Source of the DNA: a virus | Virus record (IMG/VR): IMGVR_UViG_3300031671_000010 | Location: 1-27,343 of that record | DNA: 27,343 nucleotides | Strand: one strand, 5' to 3' | Shown here: positions 5,020 through 13,497 of the stretch, piece after piece | Layout: the number at the start of each line of letters is the position of its first letter | Numbering within the stretch: the first letter of the stretch is position 1 | Notes under the pieces: generated by a model | What the model was told of the DNA's origin: nothing | Databases searched by the model: none | The model's input: the letters and a program-made list of their open reading frames with translations, nothing else | Translations under genes and position numbers: made by a program

Positions 5020-5262
5020 ATGGGAGATGAACGTGGAGTTGAAACGCGCTTTGCGCTCAAGGCAGTGAGACTTATGCCATACGGGTCGTACACACCGGAA
5101 CACATCTCCATCGAAGCGCTGCGTGATTTAGATTTGGCCGTATTGGCTGTTAAATTATCGCCAGATGGCTTTGGCAAAGTCACGCTCATCATAGAAAACC
5201 GATCCGAAACTTTTATCAAACAAACTATTAGCAAAAAAGTGCGTTCAGCACGCGACAAGTAG
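5020..5262 (+). CDS. Unknown 80-residue protein between late promoter and terminator
   Basis: I start at the ATG at 5020, where GGAGG lies 5 bases upstream; an in-frame TTG at 4999 falls in the T run and is unlikely. The protein begins MGDERGVETRFALKAVRLMP and contains a strand-helix-strand pattern (HISIEALRDLDLAVLAVKLS ... GKVTLIIENR) with a basic C-terminus (KKVRSARDK). I do not recognise it. It is the only gene between the promoter at 4908-4936 and the terminator at 5322-5357, so a regulatory role in late transcription is conceivable, by position only. Confidence 0.6.
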   Translation: MGDERGVETRFALKAVRLMPYGSYTPEHISIEALRDLDLAVLAVKLSPDGFGKVTLIIENRSETFIKQTISKKVRSARDK

Positions 5263-5321
5263 CTGATACCAGTAAGAACAACATAAAACGAAACGCTGTC
5301 AGAGAAGGCAACGAACTTCCG

Positions 5322-5357
5322 GGCGCGATCACTTTCTTGAGTGGTTGCGCCTTTTTT
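5322..5357 (+). terminator. Strong intrinsic terminator just before the terminase operon
   Basis: GGCGCGATCACT (5322-5333) pairs with AGTGGTTGCGCC (5340-5351), 12 bp including two G-U pairs, around a 6-base TTCTTG loop, followed by TTTTTT (5352-5357). It is the best terminator in the window. The small terminase gene begins only 21 bases after the T run, so late transcription must read through it. Confidence 0.85.
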
Positions 5358-5378
5358 ATTGCACATGAGGCACAACCA

Positions 5379-6002
5379 TTGAGCGAGATTGACGCCATTT
5401 GGGAACAACGCGACGATGAACCCGATAGCTGGTACAGCAAATTCCAGTTCTATTTGCTCATGGGTGTGGGCCGCTCAATGCTTGGTGCCTACAAAAAATA
5501 CATCACCCAAAAAGGTTCAAAAAAGCTCATAAATTTCGTTCCAGATGGCTGGGATGCCGCTGCACGCCGTTACGACTGGAAAGCTCGCGCTGTCGCCTAC
5601 GATAAATCTGGTGAAGCACAGGCACGTAAAGCCTATGAAGCTCGCCGTCTTGCCATCCTCTCGACTGGATTCGCCTTAGAACACGAACGTGTCGCGCTGC
5701 TTGATGACCTCGCCGCGCAGCTGGATGCCTATCGCCAGATAGAGGACCGCCTCTGGATTACCGAAACCAAACAAATCGGTTTTGGCAAAGATGCGCAGAT
5801 GATTGAGAATGTCACCTTCAACGCGCCTTTGGTCAAAGAATTACGCGGCACACTGGATGACCTGGCGAAAGAATTGGGTCAGCGCACGAAGCGCACTGAA
5901 GTGACTGGCACCGATGGCAATCCGATTGAGGTGGTCTATCACACGATTGTCAAAGAAGACGACGATGATTTTGAGGACATGGACGAAGGCGGTGAACAAT
6001 GA
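5379..6002 (+). CDS. terS: Terminase small subunit-like protein
   Basis: Probable DNA-recognition subunit of the packaging motor. I start at TTG 5379, with GAGG (5367-5370) 8 bases upstream, giving 207 residues that begin MSEIDAIWEQRDDEPDSWYS. An in-frame TTG at 5337 lies inside the terminator hairpin and is unlikely. The opening 'IWEQRDDEP.SWYSKFQFYL.MGVGRS' is the N-terminal layout seen in many phage small-terminase-like proteins. A DGWDAAARRYDWKARAVAYD motif follows (helix-turn-helix region), then long charged helices and an acidic tail (EDDDDFEDMDEGGEQ). The stop overlaps the large terminase ATG as ATGA. The family call is by pattern and position. Confidence 0.75.
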   Translation: MSEIDAIWEQRDDEPDSWYSKFQFYLLMGVGRSMLGAYKKYITQKGSKKLINFVPDGWDAAARRYDWKARAVAYDKSGEAQARKAYEARRLAILSTGFALEHERVALLDDLAAQLDAYRQIEDRLWITETKQIGFGKDAQMIENVTFNAPLVKELRGTLDDLAKELGQRTKRTEVTGTDGNPIEVVYHTIVKEDDDDFEDMDEGGEQ

Positions 6003-7438
6003 TTGCCGCAGAAAAAGTCGTCTTTCAGCCGCAACCTGGTCCACAGTCAAGATTTCTCGCCAGTATGGCCGATATTACAGGTTTTGGTGGCGCTGCTGGC
6101 GGTGGAAAAAGTTTTGGCGTCCTCTTATATATCGCCGAACCGCTCGCTGTTCATCCAGTGAATGGCTTTCAGGCTGTCGTCTTTCGGCGCGAATATCCAC
6201 GCATTACGCAATCGGGTGGCATCTGGGACACCAGCAAAGAAATATTTCCGGTACTCGGCGCAAAAGCGACCGAAGGTAATCTGGAATACCACTATCGCCG
6301 TAAAGGTGTTGAAACATCGGTGCATTTCCATCACCTCCAGCACGAATCCACCTGCGAAAACTGGAAAGGTGCGCAGGTACCGCTGTTCGCGTTTGAAGAG
6401 TTGACTGAGTTCACTGAGCGGCAATTCTTCTATATCCAATCTCGTAATCGCTCTATGTGCGGGTATAAGCCGCGCACGCTGGCGACTTTTAATGCTGATG
6501 CTGATTCATGGGTCAAGAAGTTCTTTGCGCCGTGGGTAAGCGAAGAATGGCCGGTCACTGACCGCTGCATCAGTGGCGAGCGACGTTACTTTATCCGTGA
6601 AGGCAATACCATTGTGTGGCTGCCCAAAGGCAAGAAAACCAAAGATGCCACCAGCGTGACGTTCATCGCCTCAAACATTTACGACAACCCCATCTTGATG
6701 GAAAAAGACCCCAACTATATTAAACGTCTCAAATCACTGCCTTTAGTGGATAGACTGCGCCTCTTGAATGGCGACTGGACGATTCGACCTGAAGGTGGCA
6801 CGCTCTTTCGTCGCGAGTGGTTCAAAATCATTGACGCTGCACCAGCGCAAGACCAGTGGTCAAGTGTGGCGCGTGCATGGGATTTCGCCGCCACAGAAGA
6901 GAAGGATAATAGCAAGAAAGCTGGGCCTGACTGGACAGCATCGGTGAAAGTTGCTCGCCTGAAAGATGGCCGTTTCTGTGTGCTGGACGCCCGCAAGATG
7001 CGTGAGAAACCCATGATTTGCGAGCTGGCGTTGAAGAATTTGGCTGAAGCAGACGGCCCACAGTGCATGATCGCGCTTGAACAAGAGCCAGGTGCTGCCG
7101 CTGTCGCTGTTATGCAGTACTACACACGTTTGCTGGCGGGCTATGTGGTCAAAGTCAACAAGACCAGCCGCAGCAAGATTGAGCGAGCACGGCCAGTCAG
7201 CGCACAGTGTGAAGCTGGCAATGTGCTGATTGTGCGCGGCCCACAGACCGATGACTTTCTCGCTGACCTTGAGTCATTTCCTAATCCGCGTGTGCATGAC
7301 GACTTTCCTGACGCTTTCGATTTGTGTATGGCACAGTTCTTTGGGCCACAGACCGACGATCATCTGCAAGACTTGCGCAACCGCCTGGCACTGCGCGACA
7401 AGCAGCGAGAGGAGATGCGGAATGCAACAGCCTTCTAG
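5999..7438 (+). CDS. terL: Terminase large subunit
   Basis: ATPase and nuclease that pumps and cuts DNA at the portal. The 479-residue protein has a Walker A motif GGAAGGGKS (residues 30-38), Walker B with catalytic Glu in PLFAFEE (128-134), and a coupling motif RTLATFNAD (159-167). The C-terminal RNase H-like nuclease half has D295 in ARAWDFA, an acidic-hydrophobic strand IALEQEPG (around E361/E363) and HDDFPDAFDL (433-441) supplying the last acidic residues. The length fits the family. The ATG overlaps the stop of the small subunit, and the portal start lies within its last codons, so the three are translationally coupled. Confidence 0.95.
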   Translation: MIAAEKVVFQPQPGPQSRFLASMADITGFGGAAGGGKSFGVLLYIAEPLAVHPVNGFQAVVFRREYPRITQSGGIWDTSKEIFPVLGAKATEGNLEYHYRRKGVETSVHFHHLQHESTCENWKGAQVPLFAFEELTEFTERQFFYIQSRNRSMCGYKPRTLATFNADADSWVKKFFAPWVSEEWPVTDRCISGERRYFIREGNTIVWLPKGKKTKDATSVTFIASNIYDNPILMEKDPNYIKRLKSLPLVDRLRLLNGDWTIRPEGGTLFRREWFKIIDAAPAQDQWSSVARAWDFAATEEKDNSKKAGPDWTASVKVARLKDGRFCVLDARKMREKPMICELALKNLAEADGPQCMIALEQEPGAAAVAVMQYYTRLLAGYVVKVNKTSRSKIERARPVSAQCEAGNVLIVRGPQTDDFLADLESFPNPRVHDDFPDAFDLCMAQFFGPQTDDHLQDLRNRLALRDKQREEMRNATAF

Positions 7439-9632
7439 CAAACCGTCGCTTTCCGCCCGCATTCGTGCCGGTGCCCGTGCATTCATGGGCGTCGCGCCAG
7501 TTGCCGGTACACCGCCGCTCATGGCACAGGTTGAGCAAAACCAACAACTGCTCAAACCATCGCGCTTTGACCCGTCACATTTGGGCGGCAGCGATTCGCG
7601 ACAGGCGCAAATCCTGAACACGCTGCTCACGCAAGGACGTATGCCCGGTTCACCGTCACAGAACTTCATCTCTGCTGACCAATCCATTATGGATTTGATG
7701 TATCAGGCACTCTCGCCACAGGACCCGCAGACCGCCACGCCGCTCTATACGCCGGGCGTGCCGCTGATGCCTATTCCCGGTGTCACACCGCCTGCTGGGC
7801 CGCGCCAATGGTCGTTTACTGTTGGCGGCAATATCAGTATGGTGCCGCGCAGTGGCGAGCAGTATGGCTTTGACGATTTACGCGCCATTGCCCGTATCTA
7901 CGACGGCATTCAAATCTGCGAGCAGGTCTGGCTGGATTACGTGAGCAAACTCAACATCAGCATCGAACTGCGCGACGAGTTGCAGACCGAAGACCTGGAC
8001 ATGACGAAATACGCCAAAGACATCCAGTCTTACACCGATTTCTTTGCCTATCCCGACAAACAGCGCGACATCAAATCGTGGTTACGGCTGGCCGTCAAAG
8101 AGCAGCTGGAAGTGGACGCGCTGGCTATCTATCCGCACCTCACCAACGACGGGCACCTGTTCGCGCTGGAGATACTCGATGGCAGCACGATCAAGCCGCT
8201 CTTCGATGACCGTGGTCGCCGACCTGAAGTGCCGTTTCCGGCGTACGAGCAATACCTCTATGGCGGCATACCTGCCGCCTGGCTGAATACCGACGAACTC
8301 ATCTATATGGTGGAAACTGAGCGCACCAACAGTATGTACGGCACGTCTCGCGTCGAGAAAATCCTCATGCGGGCCAATCAGGCATTACGCAAGCAAAGCA
8401 AGGACCTGTTGCGCTATACCGAAGGAACGGTGCCCGCTGGCGTGATACAGGTGCCGAGCGACTCGCCGTGGACGCAAGACCAGTTGGAAGAATTTGAAAT
8501 CAACCTGAACGCGCTGATGGCGGGCAACGATATGGCACGCGCTCGCCTGAAGGTGCTGCCCAAAGGTTTCATCTATCTGCCGACCGACGATCCGGCCATT
8601 CAGACGCTTTTTGATACGTTCCTGCTCAATATTACCACGTCCGCTTTTGGCCTGACGATGGCCGAACTCGGTTTTACTGAGAATGTGAATAAATCCAGTG
8701 GCGACAGTCAGGAAAACGTCGTCTACCGGCGCACGATGGTACCGCTTATCAGTCGCTATGAAGATTTGTTCACCTACATCTTGCGCAAGTACTTCAACGA
8801 GACGCGCTTCGTGGTGAAGTTCAAAGGTTTTGAAGAAGTTGAGGATTTACAGGCGAAGGCGAGCACCTACCTCAGTCTGGTGACAGCGGGCATCCAAAGC
8901 CCAACTCAGGCGGCGCAGGCATTACATCTGCCAGTGTACGACGATCAAAACGTGCCACCGTTCGTGATGACCAAAACTGGTCCATTTGTTGTTTCTGACC
9001 TTGCCAATGATGATGTACGCGCCGCGATGACGGCCGCACAGCTGGCAGCCGTTGCGCCGCCAAAACCCGCTCCAGCGGGCAGCATGACATCCGCTGAAGA
9101 GGATGACGAGACGCAAACTACGACGCCGCCAGATGACCAACAGGCCGCGAAAACTGATACGCCTGATGCATCGCAACCACCCGCAAAAAAAGGCGTCTCA
9201 GCGCGTTCCGAGGCGAGCATTGATTACCGACGTTGGCGTGAGCGTGCTATCGCCGACACAAAGGCGCACCGCCAGCAACGCGGCTTTACCACGCAATTTA
9301 TTCCGCCAGCCGTTCACAGCCACATCACCTGGGAACTGAATCGCTGTCAGACGCCTGACGATGTACGCGCTGTCTTCTCTCGTGCTGCTGAATTGGCACC
9401 CGACACCGGCAGTTGGCAAATTGGCGACCCCGATATTCAACGCTCGCTTGATGGCATGCGGGCCAATGGCACCAAAACGCTGACCTGGAAAACATTGGTC
9501 AATCCATGCGACCAGTGCAGTCGCAACGCCGACGCCACGGTGAATATCGGCGAGCCATTTCCGACCGGCGCATTAACCGTGCCAAATCATAAAAACTGCA
9601 ACTGTTCAGTTATTGAAGGAAAAGCGTCATGA
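7422..9632 (+). CDS. Portal protein fused to a head-morphogenesis C-terminal domain
   Basis: Forms the dodecameric DNA gate at one capsid vertex. I start at ATG 7422, where AGAGGAG lies 7 bases upstream, inside the end of the large terminase gene. The protein has 736 residues. The first ~560 residues follow the portal pattern (RAIARIYDGIQICEQVWLDY, YVSKLNISIEL, LIYMVETERTNSMYGTSRVE, and the long stem-helix region LLRYTEG ... ISRYEDLFTYI). A Pro/Thr/Asp-rich linker follows (about 570-620), then a DYRRWRERAI stretch and a C-terminal domain ending with C696-x2-C699 ... H723, C726, C728 and GEPFPTG, the signature of the Mu gpF/SPP1 gp7-type minor head protein C-terminus. Portal confident, fusion well supported. 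Confidence 0.9.
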   Translation: MQQPSSKPSLSARIRAGARAFMGVAPVAGTPPLMAQVEQNQQLLKPSRFDPSHLGGSDSRQAQILNTLLTQGRMPGSPSQNFISADQSIMDLMYQALSPQDPQTATPLYTPGVPLMPIPGVTPPAGPRQWSFTVGGNISMVPRSGEQYGFDDLRAIARIYDGIQICEQVWLDYVSKLNISIELRDELQTEDLDMTKYAKDIQSYTDFFAYPDKQRDIKSWLRLAVKEQLEVDALAIYPHLTNDGHLFALEILDGSTIKPLFDDRGRRPEVPFPAYEQYLYGGIPAAWLNTDELIYMVETERTNSMYGTSRVEKILMRANQALRKQSKDLLRYTEGTVPAGVIQVPSDSPWTQDQLEEFEINLNALMAGNDMARARLKVLPKGFIYLPTDDPAIQTLFDTFLLNITTSAFGLTMAELGFTENVNKSSGDSQENVVYRRTMVPLISRYEDLFTYILRKYFNETRFVVKFKGFEEVEDLQAKASTYLSLVTAGIQSPTQAAQALHLPVYDDQNVPPFVMTKTGPFVVSDLANDDVRAAMTAAQLAAVAPPKPAPAGSMTSAEEDDETQTTTPPDDQQAAKTDTPDASQPPAKKGVSARSEASIDYRRWRERAIADTKAHRQQRGFTTQFIPPAVHSHITWELNRCQTPDDVRAVFSRAAELAPDTGSWQIGDPDIQRSLDGMRANGTKTLTWKTLVNPCDQCSRNADATVNIGEPFPTGALTVPNHKNCNCSVIEGKAS

Positions 9633-11311
9633 GCGATAGCGATAAAGCCGCACAGCAAGCGCGGTCAAAAAAGTACGGCATTGGCATCAAGGAAGGCGGC
9701 AGTGTTAGCCAACCGAGCGGCGATGCGGGGATTCCTGAGAGTGCCTATGGCGACCCGGTTAACTTCAGGTACCCCATGAAAGATAAAAATCACGCCGACA
9801 ACGCTGCAAGCCGTTGGGGTGATGCAAGCAACCGCGCTCAGTACTCAAGTGCCGAGCAGAAAATTATCGGCGACCGTATTGCGGCCCGCCAGAAGTCCTT
9901 CGGGGAAACGCCCGCTAAGGAGAAACGTATGGACGAGCCAGTTATTATACGCGCCGATGGCAATCACGATGCTTTTAGTGGTAGCCATGAACACAGCCAC
10001 AGCGCGTTCGGCAGTCAAGGCGGCGACAACAGTCACAGCCACAGTCACAGCCACGACAACGACAGCAACCATGACCACAGTCATGCCGTTGAAGCAAGCG
10101 ACGTACCCGATATCTTGCGCTCGCTGCCTTCCGACCTCTCGTTGTATGCGCCAATCGTACGCATTGATAAAAGCAAGCGGCATGTTATTGTGCGTGCTAC
10201 CTCAGAGACGCTGGACAGTTACGGCACCATCTTTGACTTTCAGGCCAGTAAAGACGCCTTTACGCGCTGGAACGGCAATATCCGCGAGATGCACGACAGT
10301 AAGAAAGCTGTGGGCGCTGCACTCAAGTGGGAACCGAATGAAGAAGAGAAAGCCATCGACATTACGCTGCATGTCAGCCGTGGTGCGGAAGATACCTGGC
10401 AAAAACTCATCGAAGACCCGCCGACGTTAATTGGTGCTTCTGTTGGTGCCCGCAATGGCGTATGGGAAAAACGCAAAATTGACGACAAAGAAGTGCCTGT
10501 ACTGACGCGCTATGACCTCGTGGAAGTGAGCCTCGTGGATTCACCATCTAATCCTGATTGTCGCATTCAGATTGTGCGTGCCGATGGTTCACCGACCGAA
10601 GTACTCGACGACACAGAACCAGAAGACACACGTGCTGGCAAATCCATCAGTACTGCCAATGCACAGCAGATGCATCAATCCGCGATGCACTCATTACAGG
10701 CCGCCAAAGCATCGGCTGACCTGTGTGGCTGCCCAGCCTGTCAGGAAATTAGCCTCGCGCTTGACCCAGATCAAGATGGTGACATTGATATCGGCGAACC
10801 ATCACTCGACACCGACCACGATGACGGCAGCGTCAACAAACAAATGCTTGCTGATGGCACATCCGCTGTCATTCTCAAAACTATTCAAGCAGAAATACTT
10901 CGCACTGTCGCAGAAGCGATTGGCAGCGAACTCAAAGCAGCCACGACGCAACTACGCAGTGTTTCCGCGCATTTAGCGCAAATACATGAACCGGCAGACC
11001 AAACCGACATCACCCGACGCCTTGATGACGTTGCGGCTATGCGCACCGAGATGACGACAGTACGCTCGCTTCTGAGTGAGGTAAAAGCGTTGTCCGAGAG
11101 CTATGCAGGCCGAGCTTCCACTGGTGGTCCAGTAGTCAATACGGGATTTGCCCGGCAACAAGCACAACCCCAACCCGTCCAGCCGCAGCAACTTGCGGCA
11201 CAATTTGGCGCGTTCACTGAACTGCTTATCAAACAAGGCATCATCAGCGACCGTGACAAGCAAATCCAGGCGAACGTGCTCATTGAGCGGCTCGCCAACG
11301 GAGGAAAATAA
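9629..11311 (+). CDS. Prohead protease (XkdF/HK97 type) with scaffold-like C-terminus
   Basis: This 560-residue protein matures the capsid. Residues 1-95 resemble the DUF6582-type domain (SKKYG ... YPMKDKNHADNAA ... YSSAEQKIIGDRIAARQKSFG). Residues 119-152 are a His/Ser/Asp-rich stretch. Residues 170-318 are the protease: IDKSKRHVIVRATSETLDSY, IREMH with H222, GASVGA with S271, and YDLVEVSLVDSPSNPDC. Then comes CGCPACQE and a perfect 12-residue EF-hand calcium loop DPDQDGDIDIGE (379-390). The final ~150 residues are helical (LRSVSAHLAQ, RLDDVAAMRTEMTTVRSLLS) as in scaffold proteins, then Gln/Pro-rich. The ATG overlaps the stop of the portal gene as ATGA. Protease call strong, metal-binding parts are inference. 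Confidence 0.88.
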   Translation: MSDSDKAAQQARSKKYGIGIKEGGSVSQPSGDAGIPESAYGDPVNFRYPMKDKNHADNAASRWGDASNRAQYSSAEQKIIGDRIAARQKSFGETPAKEKRMDEPVIIRADGNHDAFSGSHEHSHSAFGSQGGDNSHSHSHSHDNDSNHDHSHAVEASDVPDILRSLPSDLSLYAPIVRIDKSKRHVIVRATSETLDSYGTIFDFQASKDAFTRWNGNIREMHDSKKAVGAALKWEPNEEEKAIDITLHVSRGAEDTWQKLIEDPPTLIGASVGARNGVWEKRKIDDKEVPVLTRYDLVEVSLVDSPSNPDCRIQIVRADGSPTEVLDDTEPEDTRAGKSISTANAQQMHQSAMHSLQAAKASADLCGCPACQEISLALDPDQDGDIDIGEPSLDTDHDDGSVNKQMLADGTSAVILKTIQAEILRTVAEAIGSELKAATTQLRSVSAHLAQIHEPADQTDITRRLDDVAAMRTEMTTVRSLLSEVKALSESYAGRASTGGPVVNTGFARQQAQPQPVQPQQLAAQFGAFTELLIKQGIISDRDKQIQANVLIERLANGGK

Positions 11312-11314
11312 CGA

Positions 11315-13003
11315 GTGGAAGAACAAGAATACGAACGTCGTCTTGCCGTTCTCGAAAAAGAGATGGCAAGCAAAAATAAGCCGGAAGCGATTATGCGCAA
11401 CAAGTATGGCGTGCCTGAAAGCGAGCGCACGCTGAACCGGTATAAACCCGGCGAGATGCTGGACACGCCCGACACCGTGCGCAGTTCCGGTGGCATTGTC
11501 AGCCGCGACCAGCTTTCTAGTTTCATGAGCAAGATGACCGCTGATACGCTCGCCCAGACCAACGCGGATATCGAACGTGCCATCAGCACATCGACTGGTT
11601 TCACACCATACGTGCTGGAAACGCCATCTATCCGCATCTATCCGACTGAAGCGCCTTTTGCCCAGATGATACCGCGTGTCGTTGGCCGTGGCACGGACGT
11701 CGAGCACTGGAAAAGTGTGCTTTCGCTGTTCTTGAACGGCGGCATCAACACTGGCCCATTCGGTCAGGTTGGACTTGGTGGCACGACTGACGGCGGTACG
11801 ACAATGAACCCGTTCATCTACAACGTGCAGCCGTTCCAGGCGACCTATCAAACCATTTTCCAGCCACAAACGCAGACCTTCCAGTCTCAGTGGAGGTCAC
11901 GTGCGTTAGAAGGCGACCTGATGGCTCGCGCCAAGCTGGACACGCTCTACGCGCTGAAATTGCAGGAAGAAAACTGGCTCATCAACGGTACATCCAGCCT
12001 GCACGTGCCGCCGCAGCCATTGCTCGTTGCTTCTGCCACTGGCGGTTCGCTCGCAACGGCCACGTATTGGGTACAGGTGACAGCGGTCAATGGTAGTGGC
12101 GAAACCACACCATCAGCGATTGCATCCGTATCCGTGACTGGCGCGACTGGTTCGATTGCGCTCACGTTCCAAGGCCAACCATTCGCAACGTCCTACAACG
12201 TGTATATCGGTTCTGGTGTGACGCAACCAACGAACGCCAACATGTTCATCGCGGTTGCTGGTGATTACCTGCCCGCCGCGCTGCCCGGACAACCGACCGA
12301 TTACGTCGGCAACATGAGCGTGACCGCAGTCATTGCAGTCAAACCAACGACTGGTGCAAATCCACCGGCGAGCAATACGGCCACCGTTGGCACCAATCTG
12401 TTTAACGGGGCGATTGCACTCTGCTATGCCAACCCAAATCCGCTCTCAGCCCCAAGCGTTGGTGAGCAAGGAATGACCAGCATTGTCATCCAGCCCGCTG
12501 CGTCTACTGGACTGATGGTGCTGACCGACCTGTTCAGACTCTTCCGTCTGATGTATGGTCAAGCTCGCGCCAATCCAAGTCACCTGTTTGTCAGTCCCAT
12601 TGAAGGTGAGACGCTCGCCGCGCTAATCGGCACTGCATCCAACTTCCGTGTGATGACCTCACCAACAAAAGGCAACGTGGACAAACTGGTCTACGGACAG
12701 TCCGTTGGCTCTATTCTCAATCCGGTCACGCAGACCTATGTTGAGGTGGTGACGCTGCCATACATGCCACAAGGCCAGATTCTCGCTGGAAGTTTCAATG
12801 TGCCATTCCCACTGCCTTCTGGGGTGTCTGATCCGCCTTTCCGCGTGAGCGTCAACCAGGATTACACCTATGTGGAGTATCCACCCACAATCGCCAACCC
12901 ACAGCAATGGGGTTGGGCGTACCTTGTTGATGAGGTTTTAATAAATCAGTACCAAGGTGGATGGGGGTTGTTGAATGGAATAGTACCTCCTAGTGTGTAC
13001 TAG
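11315..13003 (+). CDS. Major capsid protein, HK97 fold with Ig/FN3-like insertion
   Basis: The 562-residue capsid subunit starts at GTG 11315 with GGAGG about 10 bases upstream. The N-terminal ~50 residues are charged and helical. The HK97-type core follows: TGFTPYVLETPSIRIYPTEA, then MNPFIYNVQPFQATYQTIFQ, and a C-terminal shell part with LFRLMYGQARANPSHLFVSP and VNQDYTYVEYPPTIANPQQW. Between about residues 232 and 345 lies a threonine/serine/glycine-rich beta domain with an FN3/Ig pattern (TATYWVQVTAVNGSGETTPS ... SYNVYIGSG), typical of surface-exposed insertions on capsids. Position directly after the protease supports the call. A GC-rich hairpin follows the gene. Confidence 0.85.
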   Translation: MEEQEYERRLAVLEKEMASKNKPEAIMRNKYGVPESERTLNRYKPGEMLDTPDTVRSSGGIVSRDQLSSFMSKMTADTLAQTNADIERAISTSTGFTPYVLETPSIRIYPTEAPFAQMIPRVVGRGTDVEHWKSVLSLFLNGGINTGPFGQVGLGGTTDGGTTMNPFIYNVQPFQATYQTIFQPQTQTFQSQWRSRALEGDLMARAKLDTLYALKLQEENWLINGTSSLHVPPQPLLVASATGGSLATATYWVQVTAVNGSGETTPSAIASVSVTGATGSIALTFQGQPFATSYNVYIGSGVTQPTNANMFIAVAGDYLPAALPGQPTDYVGNMSVTAVIAVKPTTGANPPASNTATVGTNLFNGAIALCYANPNPLSAPSVGEQGMTSIVIQPAASTGLMVLTDLFRLFRLMYGQARANPSHLFVSPIEGETLAALIGTASNFRVMTSPTKGNVDKLVYGQSVGSILNPVTQTYVEVVTLPYMPQGQILAGSFNVPFPLPSGVSDPPFRVSVNQDYTYVEYPPTIANPQQWGWAYLVDEVLINQYQGGWGLLNGIVPPSVY

Positions 13004-13073
13004 CAAGCCAGTTTAACTGGCATTGACGCTGGAACGCTTGGCGATAGCTCGCTATAAAAATAGTCGAATAGTT

Positions 13074-13107
13074 GGTGCGGGTGGGTTTTCTCCGGCCCAC
13101 CCGCACC
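13074..13107 (+). other. 12-bp GC-rich hairpin between capsid gene and next gene
   Basis: GGTGCGGGTGGG (13074-13085) pairs perfectly with CCCACCCGCACC (13096-13107) around a 10-base loop. No T run follows, so it is not an ordinary terminator. The next gene's GGGGG ribosome site is at 13111-13115; CCCAC (13096-13100) could instead pair with GTGGG at 13109-13113 and block that site. It may protect the abundant capsid mRNA or tune the next gene. A smaller hairpin GCCAG/CTGGC is at 13007-13021. Confidence 0.7.
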
Positions 13108-13119
13108 CGTGGGGGCGAT

Positions 13120-13497
13120 ATGGCGAAATCAGAGACAAAAAAGAGTGAGAGCGCACCGGTGCAGGAAACCGCGTTTGTGGCACCAATTGCGCCAAAGTCC
13201 ATTGTCGAGTTACAAAACCGCACGATGGCCGCGCCGAATCCACAGGAAGAAATCTTCCCAAGTCGCCTGGTGGTGAACAACGGCAACGAGATGGTGATTT
13301 ACCACGTTGACTTGCCGCAAAGCGTGCTGGTGGCCTTGCTCGATCCAACGGTCGGTGATGGATTTATTCGCATCAAACCGTCTTCCACCTCTATTCAGAT
13401 GCCTGGTGGCGGCAAAATACGGTTTTTGCACACTTCACAAATTCGTGAGGTGCTGTTCGACAAAGAGTTACCGGACGGTTTGCTTGGGGGCGAGTAG
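13120..13497 (+). CDS. Unknown head-region protein
   Basis: A 125-residue protein starting at ATG 13120 with GGGGGCG upstream; an in-frame TTG at 13072 lies in the hairpin and is unlikely. The N-terminus is Lys/Ser/Glu-rich, then a beta-rich part (FPSRLVVNNGNEMVIYHV ... GFIRIKPSSTSIQMPGGGKI ... HTSQIREVLF). It lies between the capsid protein and the connector, where decoration or minor head proteins often lie. No family recognised. Confidence 0.6.
   Translation: MAKSETKKSESAPVQETAFVAPIAPKSIVELQNRTMAAPNPQEEIFPSRLVVNNGNEMVIYHVDLPQSVLVALLDPTVGDGFIRIKPSSTSIQMPGGGKIRFLHTSQIREVLFDKELPDGLLGGE

Noticed and set aside
5337-5378. Small terminase start at TTG 5337
   Set aside because: It falls inside the terminator hairpin. 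TTG 5379 has a spaced GAGG site and begins with the expected motif.
9819-10430. 203-residue open frame overlapping the protease gene in another frame
   Set aside because: Lies wholly inside the protease gene. Low-complexity Thr/Ala sequence mirrors the His-rich repeat in the true frame.
10973-11869. Long minus-strand open frame (298 residues) opposite the protease end and capsid start
   Set aside because: It is antisense to two well-supported genes, spans their junction and has no recognisable domain. The composition looks like a reverse-frame shadow.
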